In this document: positions 32,992 through 42,770 of the stretch, one piece after another
Layout: each line of letters begins with the position of its first letter
Numbering within the stretch: position 1 is the first letter of the stretch
Source of the DNA: CAYLLN01 sp036496265
GTDB taxonomy: Bacteria; Planctomycetota; Planctomycetia; Pirellulales; Pirellulaceae
Assembly (NCBI GenBank): GCA_036496265.1
Contig: DASXLL010000008.1
Location: 1 to 50,232 of the forward strand
Reading direction: 5' to 3'
Length of the DNA: 50,232 nucleotides
The notes under the pieces: model-generated
Databases searched by the model: none
The model's input: only the letters and a program-made list of their open reading frames with translations
What the model was told of the DNA's origin: nothing
Made by a program: the position numbers and the translations under genes

Positions 32992-34383
32992 CTACGACGC
33001 CAGCGTCGTGCCTTTCGTCTCCGGGCCAAACATGGCAATAACCGCGCCGACCAGGAACAGAAAGCTCAAACCCGTGCCGACCGTCTCCAGCGGCACTTCA
33101 TACTGCCGCGCAAACGCATTTAAGATCAGCACCGCCGCCGCGGCAATTCGTCCGCAGTTGAAACAAAACCCCGCGCCCAAACTTCGCATTCGCGTAGGAA
33201 ATAACTCAGGAAAATAAATCGCATAGCCAGCGTGCATTCCCAGCGTCCAAAATCCAAACAACACCAGCAGCACCCAGACAACGGGCGTCGGCCAATACAG
33301 ATAAGTTTGAAACATCAACAGACCCATGATAAAGCCGCCGCAATGAAACAAGATAAACGCCTTCTTGCGGCCCAGTCGTTCACAAATCGGGCCAAACGCA
33401 AATAGTCCCAAGCCGCCGCCGGTCGCCCCCAGCAGCATTCCCAACATTTCAAATCGCTTGAGCTCGTTCTCTTGCCGCTTTCGAACAGCCTGCACAATTT
33501 CGGCGCTATCTTTCCCTGCAGCCGCCGCCGAGTAGCCCGCGCCTTCCGCTTCCCGCTCCATTTCGATTTTTGCGCGACGAAATGCCATTTCTTTGCCGTG
33601 AATATGCACCCCCCAGAACGTCGATAGGCCAATCACTGCCAGGGAAAAACCCAGCAGCGTCTTGCTCCCGATTCCAGGCGCAAACAATTCAGCAAGCTGA
33701 CCGCCCAGGCTACGCGGAGTTCTGGCAACCGCTTGACTCGCAGTCCATTTAGCCGGCTCTTTCATCTGCCAGCGAATCCACAGCGTAAGCAAAGCGGGCA
33801 AGGCACCCATAATAAATGCCCGCCGCCATCCCCAGTCGGGGTTGGAAACGATGAAATACCCCGCTGCGACAGCCAGGTAGGTTCCCAGCGTGCTCGAACC
33901 ATGAAAAATCGCGCCGGACCAAGAGCGTGCCTTCGGCGGGAAAACCTCGGCCACCAGCGCGCTAGCCACCGCCCATTCGCCGCCGGTGCCCAAAGCCACC
34001 AGAAAACGCAGCGCAACGACATGCCACCAACTTTGACAAAACGCGGTGAGGCACGTGAACAGCGAATACATCAGAATCGTGAACGTCATCGCTCGCACTC
34101 GGCCGATGCGGTCCGCCAACGCCCCGAACAGCACGCCTCCCAGTGCGCCGCCGGCTAAAAACGACGCTAGCGCCAAATATTTGTAGTAGTCCCGTTCCCC
34201 TTCGCTCGCCGAGGGGACAAGGTCCGTCAGCATCTGCTTTTCGCTCGACAGCAGCACCTGCCCTTCGAACACATCGAAGATCCAGCCCAGCGAAGCGATG
34301 ATCAGCACCAGCCACTGATACCAGGTGATGCCTGAATACCAAGGCGACCCGTTCGTCAAATCAGGAGAGCCGGTGTTTTGCAT
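32992..34383 (-). CDS. MFS transporter, sugar/organic-acid type
   Basis: The 463-residue protein from ATG 34383 (the frame extends to a TTG at 34410) has twelve predicted helices. GVLFGALADRIGRVRAM is the MFS loop 2-3 motif, and FGPICERLGRKKAFIL is its counterpart after helix 8. The central loop is long, charged and helical (about 265-315, EMEREAEGAGYS to RKRQENELKRFE). It probably imports the substrate of the dehydrogenase encoded next to it. Specificity cannot be read from sequence. Confidence 0.9.
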   Translation of the reverse strand: MQNTGSPDLTNGSPWYSGITWYQWLVLIIASLGWIFDVFEGQVLLSSEKQMLTDLVPSASEGERDYYKYLALASFLAGGALGGVLFGALADRIGRVRAMTFTILMYSLFTCLTAFCQSWWHVVALRFLVALGTGGEWAVASALVAEVFPPKARSWSGAIFHGSSTLGTYLAVAAGYFIVSNPDWGWRRAFIMGALPALLTLWIRWQMKEPAKWTASQAVARTPRSLGGQLAELFAPGIGSKTLLGFSLAVIGLSTFWGVHIHGKEMAFRRAKIEMEREAEGAGYSAAAAGKDSAEIVQAVRKRQENELKRFEMLGMLLGATGGGLGLFAFGPICERLGRKKAFILFHCGGFIMGLLMFQTYLYWPTPVVWVLLVLFGFWTLGMHAGYAIYFPELFPTRMRSLGAGFCFNCGRIAAAAVLILNAFARQYEVPLETVGTGLSFLFLVGAVIAMFGPETKGTTLAS

Positions 34384-34643
34384 GTCGTTAATCCGAAGTT
34401 TGGTTCCCAATTATGACGAATCGCCACAGCATGACTACGCGCTGCTCGCCAGTTTGGTCAGATTGCTTGCCGAACCCGCCTGGCAACTTTTTTTGCTCAT
34501 TTCGCGTCCGCTAGACCGCTTTTCCCGCGCGACTTAGGATTGGTTCTTTGGCAGCGTAGCCACCGCCCCCACGCGGCGTTTGCAGCGTAGCACAACCGGC
34601 AGCCGAGACGCACTTAAATCGCTACGTCGCAGGAGTTTGTGGA

Positions 34644-37600
34644 ATGTCGAAGCCAGATCCCCCAGCCGCCGGCCCGCCCGCCGTCGAGCAGATTTTGGGG
34701 TATCTCAACTTCTCCTCCGGCGCCGCCGACGTTCAATTCCTCGGCAATCTCAATCAACTCTTCGAATGGACCGCCACGCAGCGCTCCGGCTCGCCCGTTT
34801 GGCTCGAGGCCGGCCGCCTGCTGACCGATCGCCTGGCGGGACTCCGCACGTCGTCGGCCACATTTAGCGATGCCGAGCAAGCCGCGGCCGTGCTGGAGCT
34901 CGTCTTCGACCAAACGCTCCCCGCCTACCGCCGCTTCCATCGCGACCTGCTCTTTCACCGCACCGACGATTCGATCTTTCGCCCTTTCTTCGTCGGCCGC
35001 GTTTTCGAAGCCGTGCTGAAGCAAGGCCCGCCCTGGTCCGAGCGCGACCGCATCGCCGCCGCCGCCGTCGCCCAACTCAACGACTACATCGGCCATCGCC
35101 CCGTCGCCGCCCTCGAATCGCAAAAGCTCGAAGCCTACAAGCACGAATTCGTCCGCCCGATACCGATTTATGTCCGCGGCGCCGGCGTCTCGTTTGGTCC
35201 CGAGCGCGAGGTCGTCGTCGCCGCGCTCAAGCTGCTCGAAGAAACCGACGACGACCTCCTCCGCCGTGCCTATTTCAATCCCGAGCAGCTCGACGAGCTT
35301 TCCATCGACCCGCGAGCCTACGATTTCGACCATCCAGCCAACAAGCGTCCCAACTATCACTTCGGCCAGTGGGATCCGCACAAGATCGACAACAAAGGCC
35401 GCTTCCGCCGCTTCGTCGTACAACAGGTCACGCTCAATGCCCTCATGCGTCGCTTCACCGACGCCCCCGACATTCCGCACGCAGAATTGCTCGTCGAAGC
35501 CGCCGCTGTCCTCGCCGGCACGGTCCTCATGGCCAGCGGCATCAGCGGCGAAGGCCCCGGCACGTTCGATTCATCGATGACGCTCTCGAAACTTCTGCCG
35601 CAAATCGCCCGCTATCGCGACGAATTCTACGAACGCCTATTCGCCAAGATCGGCGGCAAACATGCCGAGCGTCTCAAGCACGAAGCGGCCGAGCGGCGGC
35701 AGCCCTTCGGCGGCGCGCGGCAACATCTCAACGCCCAACTCGCCCGCCAGCGCGCCTCGCAGCTTGAGCATGTCCATCTGGCCAAAATCTTTGCCCGCAT
35801 GGGCCAGACCGCGGCTGCCCAGCATGAAGCCAGCGTCGTCCCCTGCGCCTCGGCCCGCATGCAGTGCCAGATCGACTGCTTGCTGACCAGCGGCCAGCTC
35901 GCCTGCGATCGCGGCCAATTGGAAGATGCGGCTCAATTCCTGCCTAAAATCGTCGATCTGCTCAAACGAGCCATTCACTGCGGCGCGGTCATCGACCCCT
36001 GGAACATTTTGGGTTTCGACGCCCAATACAGCCTCTTTCCGGCCTTGGAAAACAGCGTTCGCGACCACCGCGCCGATGAGCTCGTCGCCTTGATGGATCG
36101 CCTCTGGGCCCTCTATTCCCGTCTCTGGAGCGAAGCCGCCGCCATCGACGATGCCGAGCTTTCCGCCCAGGTCTCCAAGCAGTTCAAGGAAATCGCAATC
36201 TGGTGGCACAAGTTCGCCGTGCATGAAGTCTCTAGCGTCGAGGCGGTTGAGTCGCGAACCGTCTATCGCGCCGCCGAGCGTGTCGCCAAAGCCATGAATG
36301 TTTGGCACAAGGGCGGCGCGTCGTCCGGCGACGTCGCCTTCTGGGCCCCGCACGCCGAAATGTTCGATTCCGCCAAGGCCTACGCCCTCGTCATCGAAAC
36401 GCTTCTCGACCGCGGCGATTATGTCGCCACGATGGCCCTTCTCATGCACTGGTTGTCGCAAGCCGACGCCGTGGGCCTCGTCGAAGCCGACGCCTCCTGG
36501 CACGACCTCGCCGAGCGGTGGTTCAGCGAAACCACCTCGCTTTCCGGCCTCGACAAAACCGACGCCACCGCCGCCTGCAAGCGCTGGGACTCCGCCCGTA
36601 AATTCCTCGACTACTTGGAAGCCAACGCCGAATCCTATTGGCGTCCGCCGACGTTTAATCTCGGCACAGCCGGCGGGAAAAACGGCAACGACGCCGCGAC
36701 CGGCGACGATGACGACGACGCCAATCGCTTCGAATCGGCCTACGAAGGCATGGTCTTTCGCGATTCGACCGACGACGGCGTCGAAGGCTCGATTTTTGAA
36801 ACGGACGAAGGCTCCAGCGACGAGCTCGTCGCCGAATCGCGCCGCGTTGCCGAGCGGCTCGACTTTCTTTCGACCGTCGCCTCGCTCTGGAAGCAAATGG
36901 CGATCAGCCCCGCGTTTCGCGCCGTCGCCGATCTGGCGCCCGGCTCCGCCGAGCTCGCGCCGCGAGCCTCCACGATTCGCCGCTGGATTCAGCAAGCCGA
37001 AGCCAACCTCACCGCGCTCGCCGATCTCATGGCGGCGATTCGCCACTATCGAATTTCACCACCGTCAGCCGATCACGACGCCCTCGTCGAATACGACCGC
37101 CGCCGGATGACCAAGGAGTCGTTGCAGGAGCGGGCCATCGCCACCAGCGTCGAAGTCGCGGGTGCCGTCCGCCTCCTCGCCGCCACGCTGCACGTCGTTG
37201 GCGACGCGCCCCAAGTCGCCGACGAAGAGCAGCGGCAAATCATCTCCCTGCTGGCCGCCTTGCTCCGCCGCGATCCGGCCGCCGCGCGGGCCCTTTGCCC
37301 GCCGCTTCGCAGCCTGCTCACCAAACAAGCCCTGCTTTACGTCCCACTCGCCAAAGGCGGCCATCCCGACGAAATCGTCGCCGTCCGCGTCCGTCAGAAT
37401 TCGCTCCAAGAGCTCCTCGCCTGGCTCCCCCGCCTCGGCCTGTGGGTCGAAACCTGCGAGCTGCTCGAAATCGCCCGCCAAATGGAGCGCGAGCATCCCG
37501 TCGGCCCCGGCGCGGTCACCGAATACGACGAGCTCTTCAAAATCGGCTATCGCTCGATCGTCGAAAGTCTCGTCATCTCGGCTGAGAGCTGGCCGGAAGA

Positions 37601-38603
37601 TCGGGGCGACAGTGAGCCGCGGGCCGACGCCCTCGTCTCCTGCCTCGAAAAACTCACCGAATCACTGCTGCAAGGCTGGCTCGGCCACAGCCGCACGTTG
37701 CGGTTAAGCGTTCTGGAGCGCATTCACGATCGGGCGACGTGGAAAAAAACGGTCGCCTTTATCGAGCAATACGGCGAAGAAATATTCACGCAGCGGTTTT
37801 TGAATCTCGGCAACATTCGAGCCATTCTGCACCAGGGCGTCGCTCACTGGCTCACCAATCTCATGGAAGAGCCGCGCGACGACGCCCCGCAAAAACTCCT
37901 CACCGATTTGGAAGGTGGGGCGTCCGTCGAGGAAGCGGCGGAGCATCTCGGCCTTGTTTTGGAATCGATTGTCGAAAATTACGGCGAATATCGCGACTAC
38001 AACAGCACCACGACCCAATCCGACCGCGGCGAATTGCTCTACATGCTCCTCGATTTTCTCCGGCTCAGGTCGCGCTACGACCGCGTCTGCTGGAATCTCA
38101 AGCCCGTCGTCCTGGCTCACGAAATCCTCGTCCGCCGCAGCGAAGACGACGCCGCCCGCATTTGGCGGAAGGCGCTTACCGAGCGAATCAAGGACGAAGC
38201 CAATCAGTACCTCGTCAAACTCGCTGAGCTACAAAAAAAATACGCCATGCGGATGCCGACCGTCGCCGATCGCCTCGCGGAGAGGTTCATTCGCCCACTG
38301 ACGATCGATCGCATTCGCGCCCTCGTCGCCCCTGCCATCGACGAAGCCCGCGAGGGGGGCGAATCGCCCAAATTCGAGATGCTCCAGCACGACACCGAGT
38401 ATCTCACCCGCGAACCCACCGGCGTCGGCCTCGACGTCCCCGCCTGGCTCGTCGCCCTGGAGGAAGAAGTCGAAGACGTCCTGGCCTCCGACGACCGGCA
38501 ATGCCGCGAGCAAGACCTCGCCGCCGTGATTCCTCCGCTGCTCCTCTCGTTCGACGACGCCCAGCGCCAACTCGACGAATGGGCCAGCCGCCAATCCAAT
38601 TAG
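34644..38603 (+). CDS. Very large mainly helical protein of unknown function
   Basis: I do not recognise a domain in this 1319-residue protein. AGGAG lies eight bases before the ATG. The product looks soluble, with no signal peptide or membrane helix. The first 280 residues contain a conserved-looking segment rich in aromatics (AYDFDHPANKRPNYHFGQWD). Much of the rest is alpha-helical, with Ala/Glu/Leu-rich pairs suggestive of TPR- or HEAT-like solenoids. An acidic, likely flexible linker (about 675-730, GDDDDDANRFE and TDEGSSDELV) separates two halves. No nucleotide-binding or catalytic motif is seen. It is divergent from the MFS gene. Confidence 0.85.
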   Translation: MSKPDPPAAGPPAVEQILGYLNFSSGAADVQFLGNLNQLFEWTATQRSGSPVWLEAGRLLTDRLAGLRTSSATFSDAEQAAAVLELVFDQTLPAYRRFHRDLLFHRTDDSIFRPFFVGRVFEAVLKQGPPWSERDRIAAAAVAQLNDYIGHRPVAALESQKLEAYKHEFVRPIPIYVRGAGVSFGPEREVVVAALKLLEETDDDLLRRAYFNPEQLDELSIDPRAYDFDHPANKRPNYHFGQWDPHKIDNKGRFRRFVVQQVTLNALMRRFTDAPDIPHAELLVEAAAVLAGTVLMASGISGEGPGTFDSSMTLSKLLPQIARYRDEFYERLFAKIGGKHAERLKHEAAERRQPFGGARQHLNAQLARQRASQLEHVHLAKIFARMGQTAAAQHEASVVPCASARMQCQIDCLLTSGQLACDRGQLEDAAQFLPKIVDLLKRAIHCGAVIDPWNILGFDAQYSLFPALENSVRDHRADELVALMDRLWALYSRLWSEAAAIDDAELSAQVSKQFKEIAIWWHKFAVHEVSSVEAVESRTVYRAAERVAKAMNVWHKGGASSGDVAFWAPHAEMFDSAKAYALVIETLLDRGDYVATMALLMHWLSQADAVGLVEADASWHDLAERWFSETTSLSGLDKTDATAACKRWDSARKFLDYLEANAESYWRPPTFNLGTAGGKNGNDAATGDDDDDANRFESAYEGMVFRDSTDDGVEGSIFETDEGSSDELVAESRRVAERLDFLSTVASLWKQMAISPAFRAVADLAPGSAELAPRASTIRRWIQQAEANLTALADLMAAIRHYRISPPSADHDALVEYDRRRMTKESLQERAIATSVEVAGAVRLLAATLHVVGDAPQVADEEQRQIISLLAALLRRDPAAARALCPPLRSLLTKQALLYVPLAKGGHPDEIVAVRVRQNSLQELLAWLPRLGLWVETCELLEIARQMEREHPVGPGAVTEYDELFKIGYRSIVESLVISAESWPEDRGDSEPRADALVSCLEKLTESLLQGWLGHSRTLRLSVLERIHDRATWKKTVAFIEQYGEEIFTQRFLNLGNIRAILHQGVAHWLTNLMEEPRDDAPQKLLTDLEGGASVEEAAEHLGLVLESIVENYGEYRDYNSTTTQSDRGELLYMLLDFLRLRSRYDRVCWNLKPVVLAHEILVRRSEDDAARIWRKALTERIKDEANQYLVKLAELQKKYAMRMPTVADRLAERFIRPLTIDRIRALVAPAIDEAREGGESPKFEMLQHDTEYLTREPTGVGLDVPAWLVALEEEVEDVLASDDRQCREQDLAAVIPPLLLSFDDAQRQLDEWASRQSN

Positions 38604-38624
38604 TAGGGTGGGCTGTGCCCACCA
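38604..38624 (+). repeat. Short-form TAGGGTGGG repeat
   Basis: tagggtgggctgtgcccacc: the complete palindrome ggtgggc-tgt-gcccacc. It begins one base after the stop of the 1319-residue gene, so two TAG triplets stand in tandem. Confidence 0.85.
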
Positions 38625-38645
38625 CATTTCGCCGGCCGCGAAGCG

Positions 38646-39653
38646 CTATCTCACTCCCAACTCCACCAGCCGCTTCTCCGCCACCGGCTTCGCCTTTTCC
38701 ATCATCTCTTCCAGTTCCACCGGCTCGCCACCTCGGCGCTTGCTCTCATCCGCCGCTTCCATAAACGCGTAAATCTCCAGCGTTTCTTTTTCCGCCACCG
38801 GCGGCTGCTTGGTGCGGAAGAATTTGATGATCTCGACGATCAAGGGCCGATAGCCGGCCGAATCGCCGACGGGGCCTTCGCCTTTATCGCCGACGGCCTT
38901 GCCCACATAGCCCTTATCCTCGCGATAAGTCCCAATGCGACCGCCAACCCACTCCCCAACCACCTCGATCTTGCCTTCCGGCGTCGTCTTCCGCGTCGCC
39001 GTCTCGCACCCAGTCCCCATCACGGTGAATAGCGACTCGCACCCGTGAATCCCGTACCAGAAAAGTTCGGGATGCGTCTTTTCTACGCTCGCCGGGCTCG
39101 TCGTTTCAGCCTTGCTAATCTTGCCAAGCGAACCATTGCGAACCGCTTGCGTCTGCTTCCCATACCGCAACGATGACGACGTAAACGTCGGGCAGTTATA
39201 TTTGTACGCCGCCTCGAAAATTGCGATCGCATCCGCCAGCGACGCCGCAATCGGCTTGTCGATAAACGTCGGCTTGCCCGCCTTGAAACACTGCAGCGCC
39301 TGCTCCAGATGCGGCCGCCCGTCATTGGTTTCGAGCAGCACGCAATCGACTCGCTTCAAAAGCTCATCGATCGAATCAACAACTTCCACCCCCAGCGCCT
39401 TGATATCTTCCGTGTATTGGGGAATCCTTTTCGTGCTCAACTCAATATCCGGGCTCCCGTGCGGATATGCCGCCACGACCCGGCAATTGGCCAATTCTGG
39501 TACGACCGGCTTCTCGGCGTTCAAATCCTTCGTGAACGCAATCGAATGCGACGTATCCAGCCCAATAATGCCAATCTTCAGCGGCTCCTGGCCAATAACA
39601 AATGTTGCCGACATGAAAAAACCAAGAGCGACTAGATAAAGTGTGTTTTTCAT
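38646..39653 (-). CDS. Secreted Gfo/Idh/MocA-type oxidoreductase
   Basis: This 335-residue protein begins with a signal peptide (MKNTLYLVALGFFMSATFVIG). The Rossmann part is KIGIIGLDTSHSIAF, where the usual GxGxxG is altered to GxDTSH. PTFIDKPIAASL has D-K-P in place of E-K-P. Such exported variants are frequent in planctomycetes; whether they bind a nucleotide tightly, as in glucose-fructose oxidoreductase, is not known. It lies downstream of the second ceramidase-like gene on the same strand. Confidence 0.88.
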   Translation of the reverse strand: MKNTLYLVALGFFMSATFVIGQEPLKIGIIGLDTSHSIAFTKDLNAEKPVVPELANCRVVAAYPHGSPDIELSTKRIPQYTEDIKALGVEVVDSIDELLKRVDCVLLETNDGRPHLEQALQCFKAGKPTFIDKPIAASLADAIAIFEAAYKYNCPTFTSSSLRYGKQTQAVRNGSLGKISKAETTSPASVEKTHPELFWYGIHGCESLFTVMGTGCETATRKTTPEGKIEVVGEWVGGRIGTYREDKGYVGKAVGDKGEGPVGDSAGYRPLIVEIIKFFRTKQPPVAEKETLEIYAFMEAADESKRRGGEPVELEEMMEKAKPVAEKRLVELGVR

Positions 39654-39675
39654 AATGCCTCAATTTACCAACTAG

Positions 39676-39697
39676 CCGGGACCAAACTTGGTCCCGG
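39676..39697. terminator. Stem-loop between two minus-strand genes
   Basis: ccgggacca / tggtcccgg form a perfect 9-bp stem with a 4-base loop. No U run follows on the minus strand, so it could be a repeat element rather than a terminator. Confidence 0.45.
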
Positions 39698-39702
39698 AGA
39701 CG

Positions 39703-39723
39703 TAGGGTGGGCTGTGCCCACCA
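39703..39723 (+). repeat. Short-form TAGGGTGGG repeat
   Basis: Full palindromic copy identical to 38604-38624. It lies between the secreted oxidoreductase gene and the ceramidase-like gene. Confidence 0.85.
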
Positions 39724-39729
39724 ATTGTG

Positions 39730-41148
39730 TTACCGACCAAGTTCTTTCAACAACGAAATCGCCAACTCCGCCATTTTTTCCCCGCCGCCAGCCGCCACCC
39801 GGCTGTTGACAATCTCATACGACCCCTCGGCAAAAGCCTTTTTCGTCGGCACATAAGCCGGGCAATCATTGGCCAACTCGACAACCAGCGTCGTCTTGAA
39901 CGGCGACGCCTGCTTGATGGCCAGGCCAAGATCCACGAACACTTCCCCCGGCAGCGTGACGATTGCCGCATCCTGACTGAGACGAATCGCCACGACCTCG
40001 ATCGGCACCTTTCCGTTGGCATATCGCTGCGAAACATCGACGATCTTGTTTGTCTCGACCTGTTCCAAAAACGTCAAATCGCGCGTGCCGATTTTCGCCA
40101 TCCGGTCGTTTGCTTTCGTGACCTCGCTATCCGAAAAGTGCTGCGCCGGCACGTCAATCATCTTCTGCCGCACCGCCAACGACGGCTGCTGTTGCTCCAC
40201 CAGCCGCGGAATGGCCGCGAAAATCGTGTCGCCGAGCGCATTGCCAATCCGCTCCGTCTCTGCAAGCCCTTTCAGCGGATTGTTATTGTGAATGTCGATG
40301 TGATTGATGTCGCCGCATGTCCCCGTGGCAAAGATCGAAACAAACGGATGCCCCATCGCGGCCTGCAATTGCTGCTGCACATAAAACGGATAATCTGCCG
40401 AGTATTCGGTGCCTCCCAACGTGTCGAGATGCAGCGCAAAGTTCGCCACGGACGCCAGCGACCGGCCGTTGGCCTGATCGGCGAACAGCAAAATATTGAC
40501 CGCCGGATCGATCGGCCCCGCCGGCCGCACAACATCCGGATTGTTCCGCCCCGGGTTGAAACGCACCGTCCCGTCTTTCATATGGAAACGCCGATTGAAC
40601 GCCAGCCGCGTCTCCTCGGCTGATCCCGCGGACAATTTCACCGGCCGTGCGTTCTTCGCCGCCTCCTCAATTGCCGCCGCGACCTGCTTCACCAATAACG
40701 CCGGATAATCGAACGACGTCGCGCTGTCCGTTTCCTTTTTTGCCGCCGCCCGCTCGTTCCACAACTTCGCCAGCGGCCCAGTAAATAGCGGCCCCGTATG
40801 CGAATGCGTCGCCGCCACCGAAATGTGCTTCGCCGGAATCCCCGTCGCCGTCTCCGCCATCGCCCGCGCCTGCGACGAAACTTCCGCCGGCATGCTCACA
40901 ATATCGCACTCGACCAGCGCCGCCTTCACCTCGCCTTGCGCGAACACAATCGCTTTCGCCAACAGCGGATCATGCGTCCCCGTATTCCGCCGCTCGCTGT
41001 AGTACCCCGCCATCCGATAACCCAGCGGCGGCGTGATATCCACAACCGCCACTCCAGCGGCAAACGGCTCCGCGGCAGACACAGCAGCGCTCAATAAGCC
41101 AGCCAGTATTACGACAAACAATTGGCGAACACTCATCGTTGATCTCAT
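39730..41148 (-). CDS. Neutral/alkaline ceramidase-like secreted protein, copy 2
   Basis: The protein is 472 residues if it starts at 41148 (MRSTMSVRQLFVVILAGLLSA); 41136 is equally possible. The further upstream ATG at 41178 falls in an interspersed repeat and is unlikely. A signal peptide ends near SAAEPF. VAVVDITPPLGYRMAGYY starts the ceramidase-like domain and VAATHSHTGPLF is the zinc-site motif. It shares its plan with the protein at 21405 but is clearly divergent, so the copies are old paralogues or independently acquired. Confidence 0.86.
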   Translation of the reverse strand: MRSTMSVRQLFVVILAGLLSAAVSAAEPFAAGVAVVDITPPLGYRMAGYYSERRNTGTHDPLLAKAIVFAQGEVKAALVECDIVSMPAEVSSQARAMAETATGIPAKHISVAATHSHTGPLFTGPLAKLWNERAAAKKETDSATSFDYPALLVKQVAAAIEEAAKNARPVKLSAGSAEETRLAFNRRFHMKDGTVRFNPGRNNPDVVRPAGPIDPAVNILLFADQANGRSLASVANFALHLDTLGGTEYSADYPFYVQQQLQAAMGHPFVSIFATGTCGDINHIDIHNNNPLKGLAETERIGNALGDTIFAAIPRLVEQQQPSLAVRQKMIDVPAQHFSDSEVTKANDRMAKIGTRDLTFLEQVETNKIVDVSQRYANGKVPIEVVAIRLSQDAAIVTLPGEVFVDLGLAIKQASPFKTTLVVELANDCPAYVPTKKAFAEGSYEIVNSRVAAGGGEKMAELAISLLKELGR

Positions 41149-41166
41149 CGGGCTATCGTCTGTTCT

Positions 41167-41199
41167 ATCCGCGTTCATCGGTGAAATCCGCGGTTTTTT
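41167..41199. repeat. CCGCGGAT-type repeat half copy
   Basis: atccgcgttcatcggtgaaa followed by tccgcggttttttt is related to the inverted pair at 17660-17764. It lies in the leader of the ceramidase-like gene and argues against a start codon inside it. Confidence 0.65.
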
Positions 41200-41234
41200 T
41201 GTCTTCCTTCATTCGGCTGGATTGTACCAGAATT

Positions 41235-41858
41235 TTATTTCTGCTCGCTGCTCTCGCCCTCCGACTCCGCGGTTCCAACCCTTGCCGCTACTAGCTTCTG
41301 CACAGCCTGCTTGAATTCATCATCACAGTCGATGGTTTTGGTCAGATCAAACAAATCGGGCACGAAAACATACGCCTCATTCAGTGCCAGTTGCTGCACC
41401 GCCGGCCAGAGAATCTTGGCGAACTCGGCGTGATTTTCAGACCAGTGCACCCAGCGCCGCCGATCGCCACTTTCCGCCGCATCGAGATACTTCATCAAAA
41501 TCCCCGCATCGCCCGGCCGACGCAGTCGCGTCCCTTGCGAACCGACCAGCACATGCCACTCCTTCTTTCCGCTGCCAGCCGTAACGTACTTCTCAGATGT
41601 GACAAACTGCTCGGTCTCGCCGGTCAAGTCTTCATGCCGCTCGCCCGTCACCTGCACACGGATAATCGGCAGCTCGTAGTACGAATAGCTCCGCCGCTCG
41701 AAAGTCTGCGGGCAAAACTCCACGCCATGCACCGCGCCAAACAGCACCGTCGCGACGAAGACGAGCAACGTAACGCCTAAAAGCCCCACAATCGTCCAAC
41801 CGATAATCGGGAACCACCGACGAGACGCGGAGCGCGAGGATTGGTTCGAATTCGACAT
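41235..41858 (-). CDS. Single-helix membrane-anchored protein, function unknown
   Basis: The 207-residue product (MSNSNQSSRSASRRWFPII) has one N-terminal membrane helix (about 18-42), an extracytoplasmic domain of about 150 residues without a recognised motif, and an acidic tail (ESEGESSEQK). Start 41867 is an in-frame alternative three codons earlier. Not recognised. Confidence 0.7.
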   Translation of the reverse strand: MSNSNQSSRSASRRWFPIIGWTIVGLLGVTLLVFVATVLFGAVHGVEFCPQTFERRSYSYYELPIIRVQVTGERHEDLTGETEQFVTSEKYVTAGSGKKEWHVLVGSQGTRLRRPGDAGILMKYLDAAESGDRRRWVHWSENHAEFAKILWPAVQQLALNEAYVFVPDLFDLTKTIDCDDEFKQAVQKLVAARVGTAESEGESSEQK

Positions 41859-42059
41859 CGTGTGCATTATCTATTGCCACCCGACATCGCGGCAACCGCC
41901 GTAACTAGGCCGGGCCCAAGCAATTGCAATGATTCGCGGCCCACCGAATGCCCGTTCCAAAATCGACGCTAGCAGCCTCTTGTTTAGCCTTGGCCATAGC
42001 CGCCGCGCCCGCCTATCATTCCCCGCTTCCTCTTCCCGAATCCTGCTCCGACCCCACTC

Positions 42060-42731
42060 ATGCGTTTCTTTTCGCTCCGCGCAATCTTCCTGCTCGGCTT
42101 TATCATCGCCATGCCGGTCTTGGCTCTGCCCTCGGTCGCGCGACGAGTCGATAACTTGCTCTACGGCCCGCCACCCGCCGAGTTTGGCCGCGCCCCGGCG
42201 CCCCCGCTCGCTGAAGCGCCGCTTGCGCCAATGGCGCAAACGCCACTGGCTCCCTCGCCGGTCGCCAAATCGCCGATCGTCCCGGCTCGATTCGACGAGC
42301 CCAGTCCCGCGCCGCAATACCTCGTCCAGCCGGCCCAAGCCACCGGCCAATCAGCAGCGGCCGGACAATCGCCAACCGCCGCCATCCGCTACGAGCCAGC
42401 AACCCTTCCGCCCCTCCCCGCTGCGCCTCCATTTGCCGTGCCGGATGCGGGACCACCCTCCGACCCCAAAATCGACGAGCGAACGATCGCCCGCTTGCAG
42501 CAAATCCGCGAGCGACTGGAACAACTTGGCGCCGAATATGTCCTCGTCGATATGCAAGACAGCGGCCGCTTTCGCTTTCATTGCCGGATGTTGGTCGATC
42601 CACGCACGCGCTACTCGCGGCCGTTCGACGCCACCTCATTCGACCCCATCGTCGCGGGCGAACAGGTCCTGGGCGAAGTCGAAAAATGGCGACAAACCGC
42701 TTCGATTAGCCCTGCCGTTGCCACGCCGTAG
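42060..42731 (+). CDS. Secreted or anchored proline-rich protein, function unknown
   Basis: This 223-residue protein has an N-terminal hydrophobic segment (MRFFSLRAIFLLGFIIAMPV), a Pro/Ala-rich region (about 38-140, presumably disordered) and a short C-terminal domain of about 80 residues (RTIARLQQIRERLEQLGAEY, then VDMQDSGRFRFHCRM). The disordered stretch may span the periplasm or cell wall. The next gene, also a membrane-anchored protein, starts 39 bases on, so the two may be co-transcribed. Confidence 0.72.
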   Translation: MRFFSLRAIFLLGFIIAMPVLALPSVARRVDNLLYGPPPAEFGRAPAPPLAEAPLAPMAQTPLAPSPVAKSPIVPARFDEPSPAPQYLVQPAQATGQSAAAGQSPTAAIRYEPATLPPLPAAPPFAVPDAGPPSDPKIDERTIARLQQIRERLEQLGAEYVLVDMQDSGRFRFHCRMLVDPRTRYSRPFDATSFDPIVAGEQVLGEVEKWRQTASISPAVATP

Positions 42732-42770
42732 AATGACGACGGTTACACACACGATGATTTTTCACTTTTG

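Noticed and set aside
35637..37046. 469-residue minus-strand frame inside the 1319-residue gene
   Set aside because: The plus-strand gene has a good Shine-Dalgarno and full-length protein-like composition; the antisense frame is open because of high GC at third codon positions.
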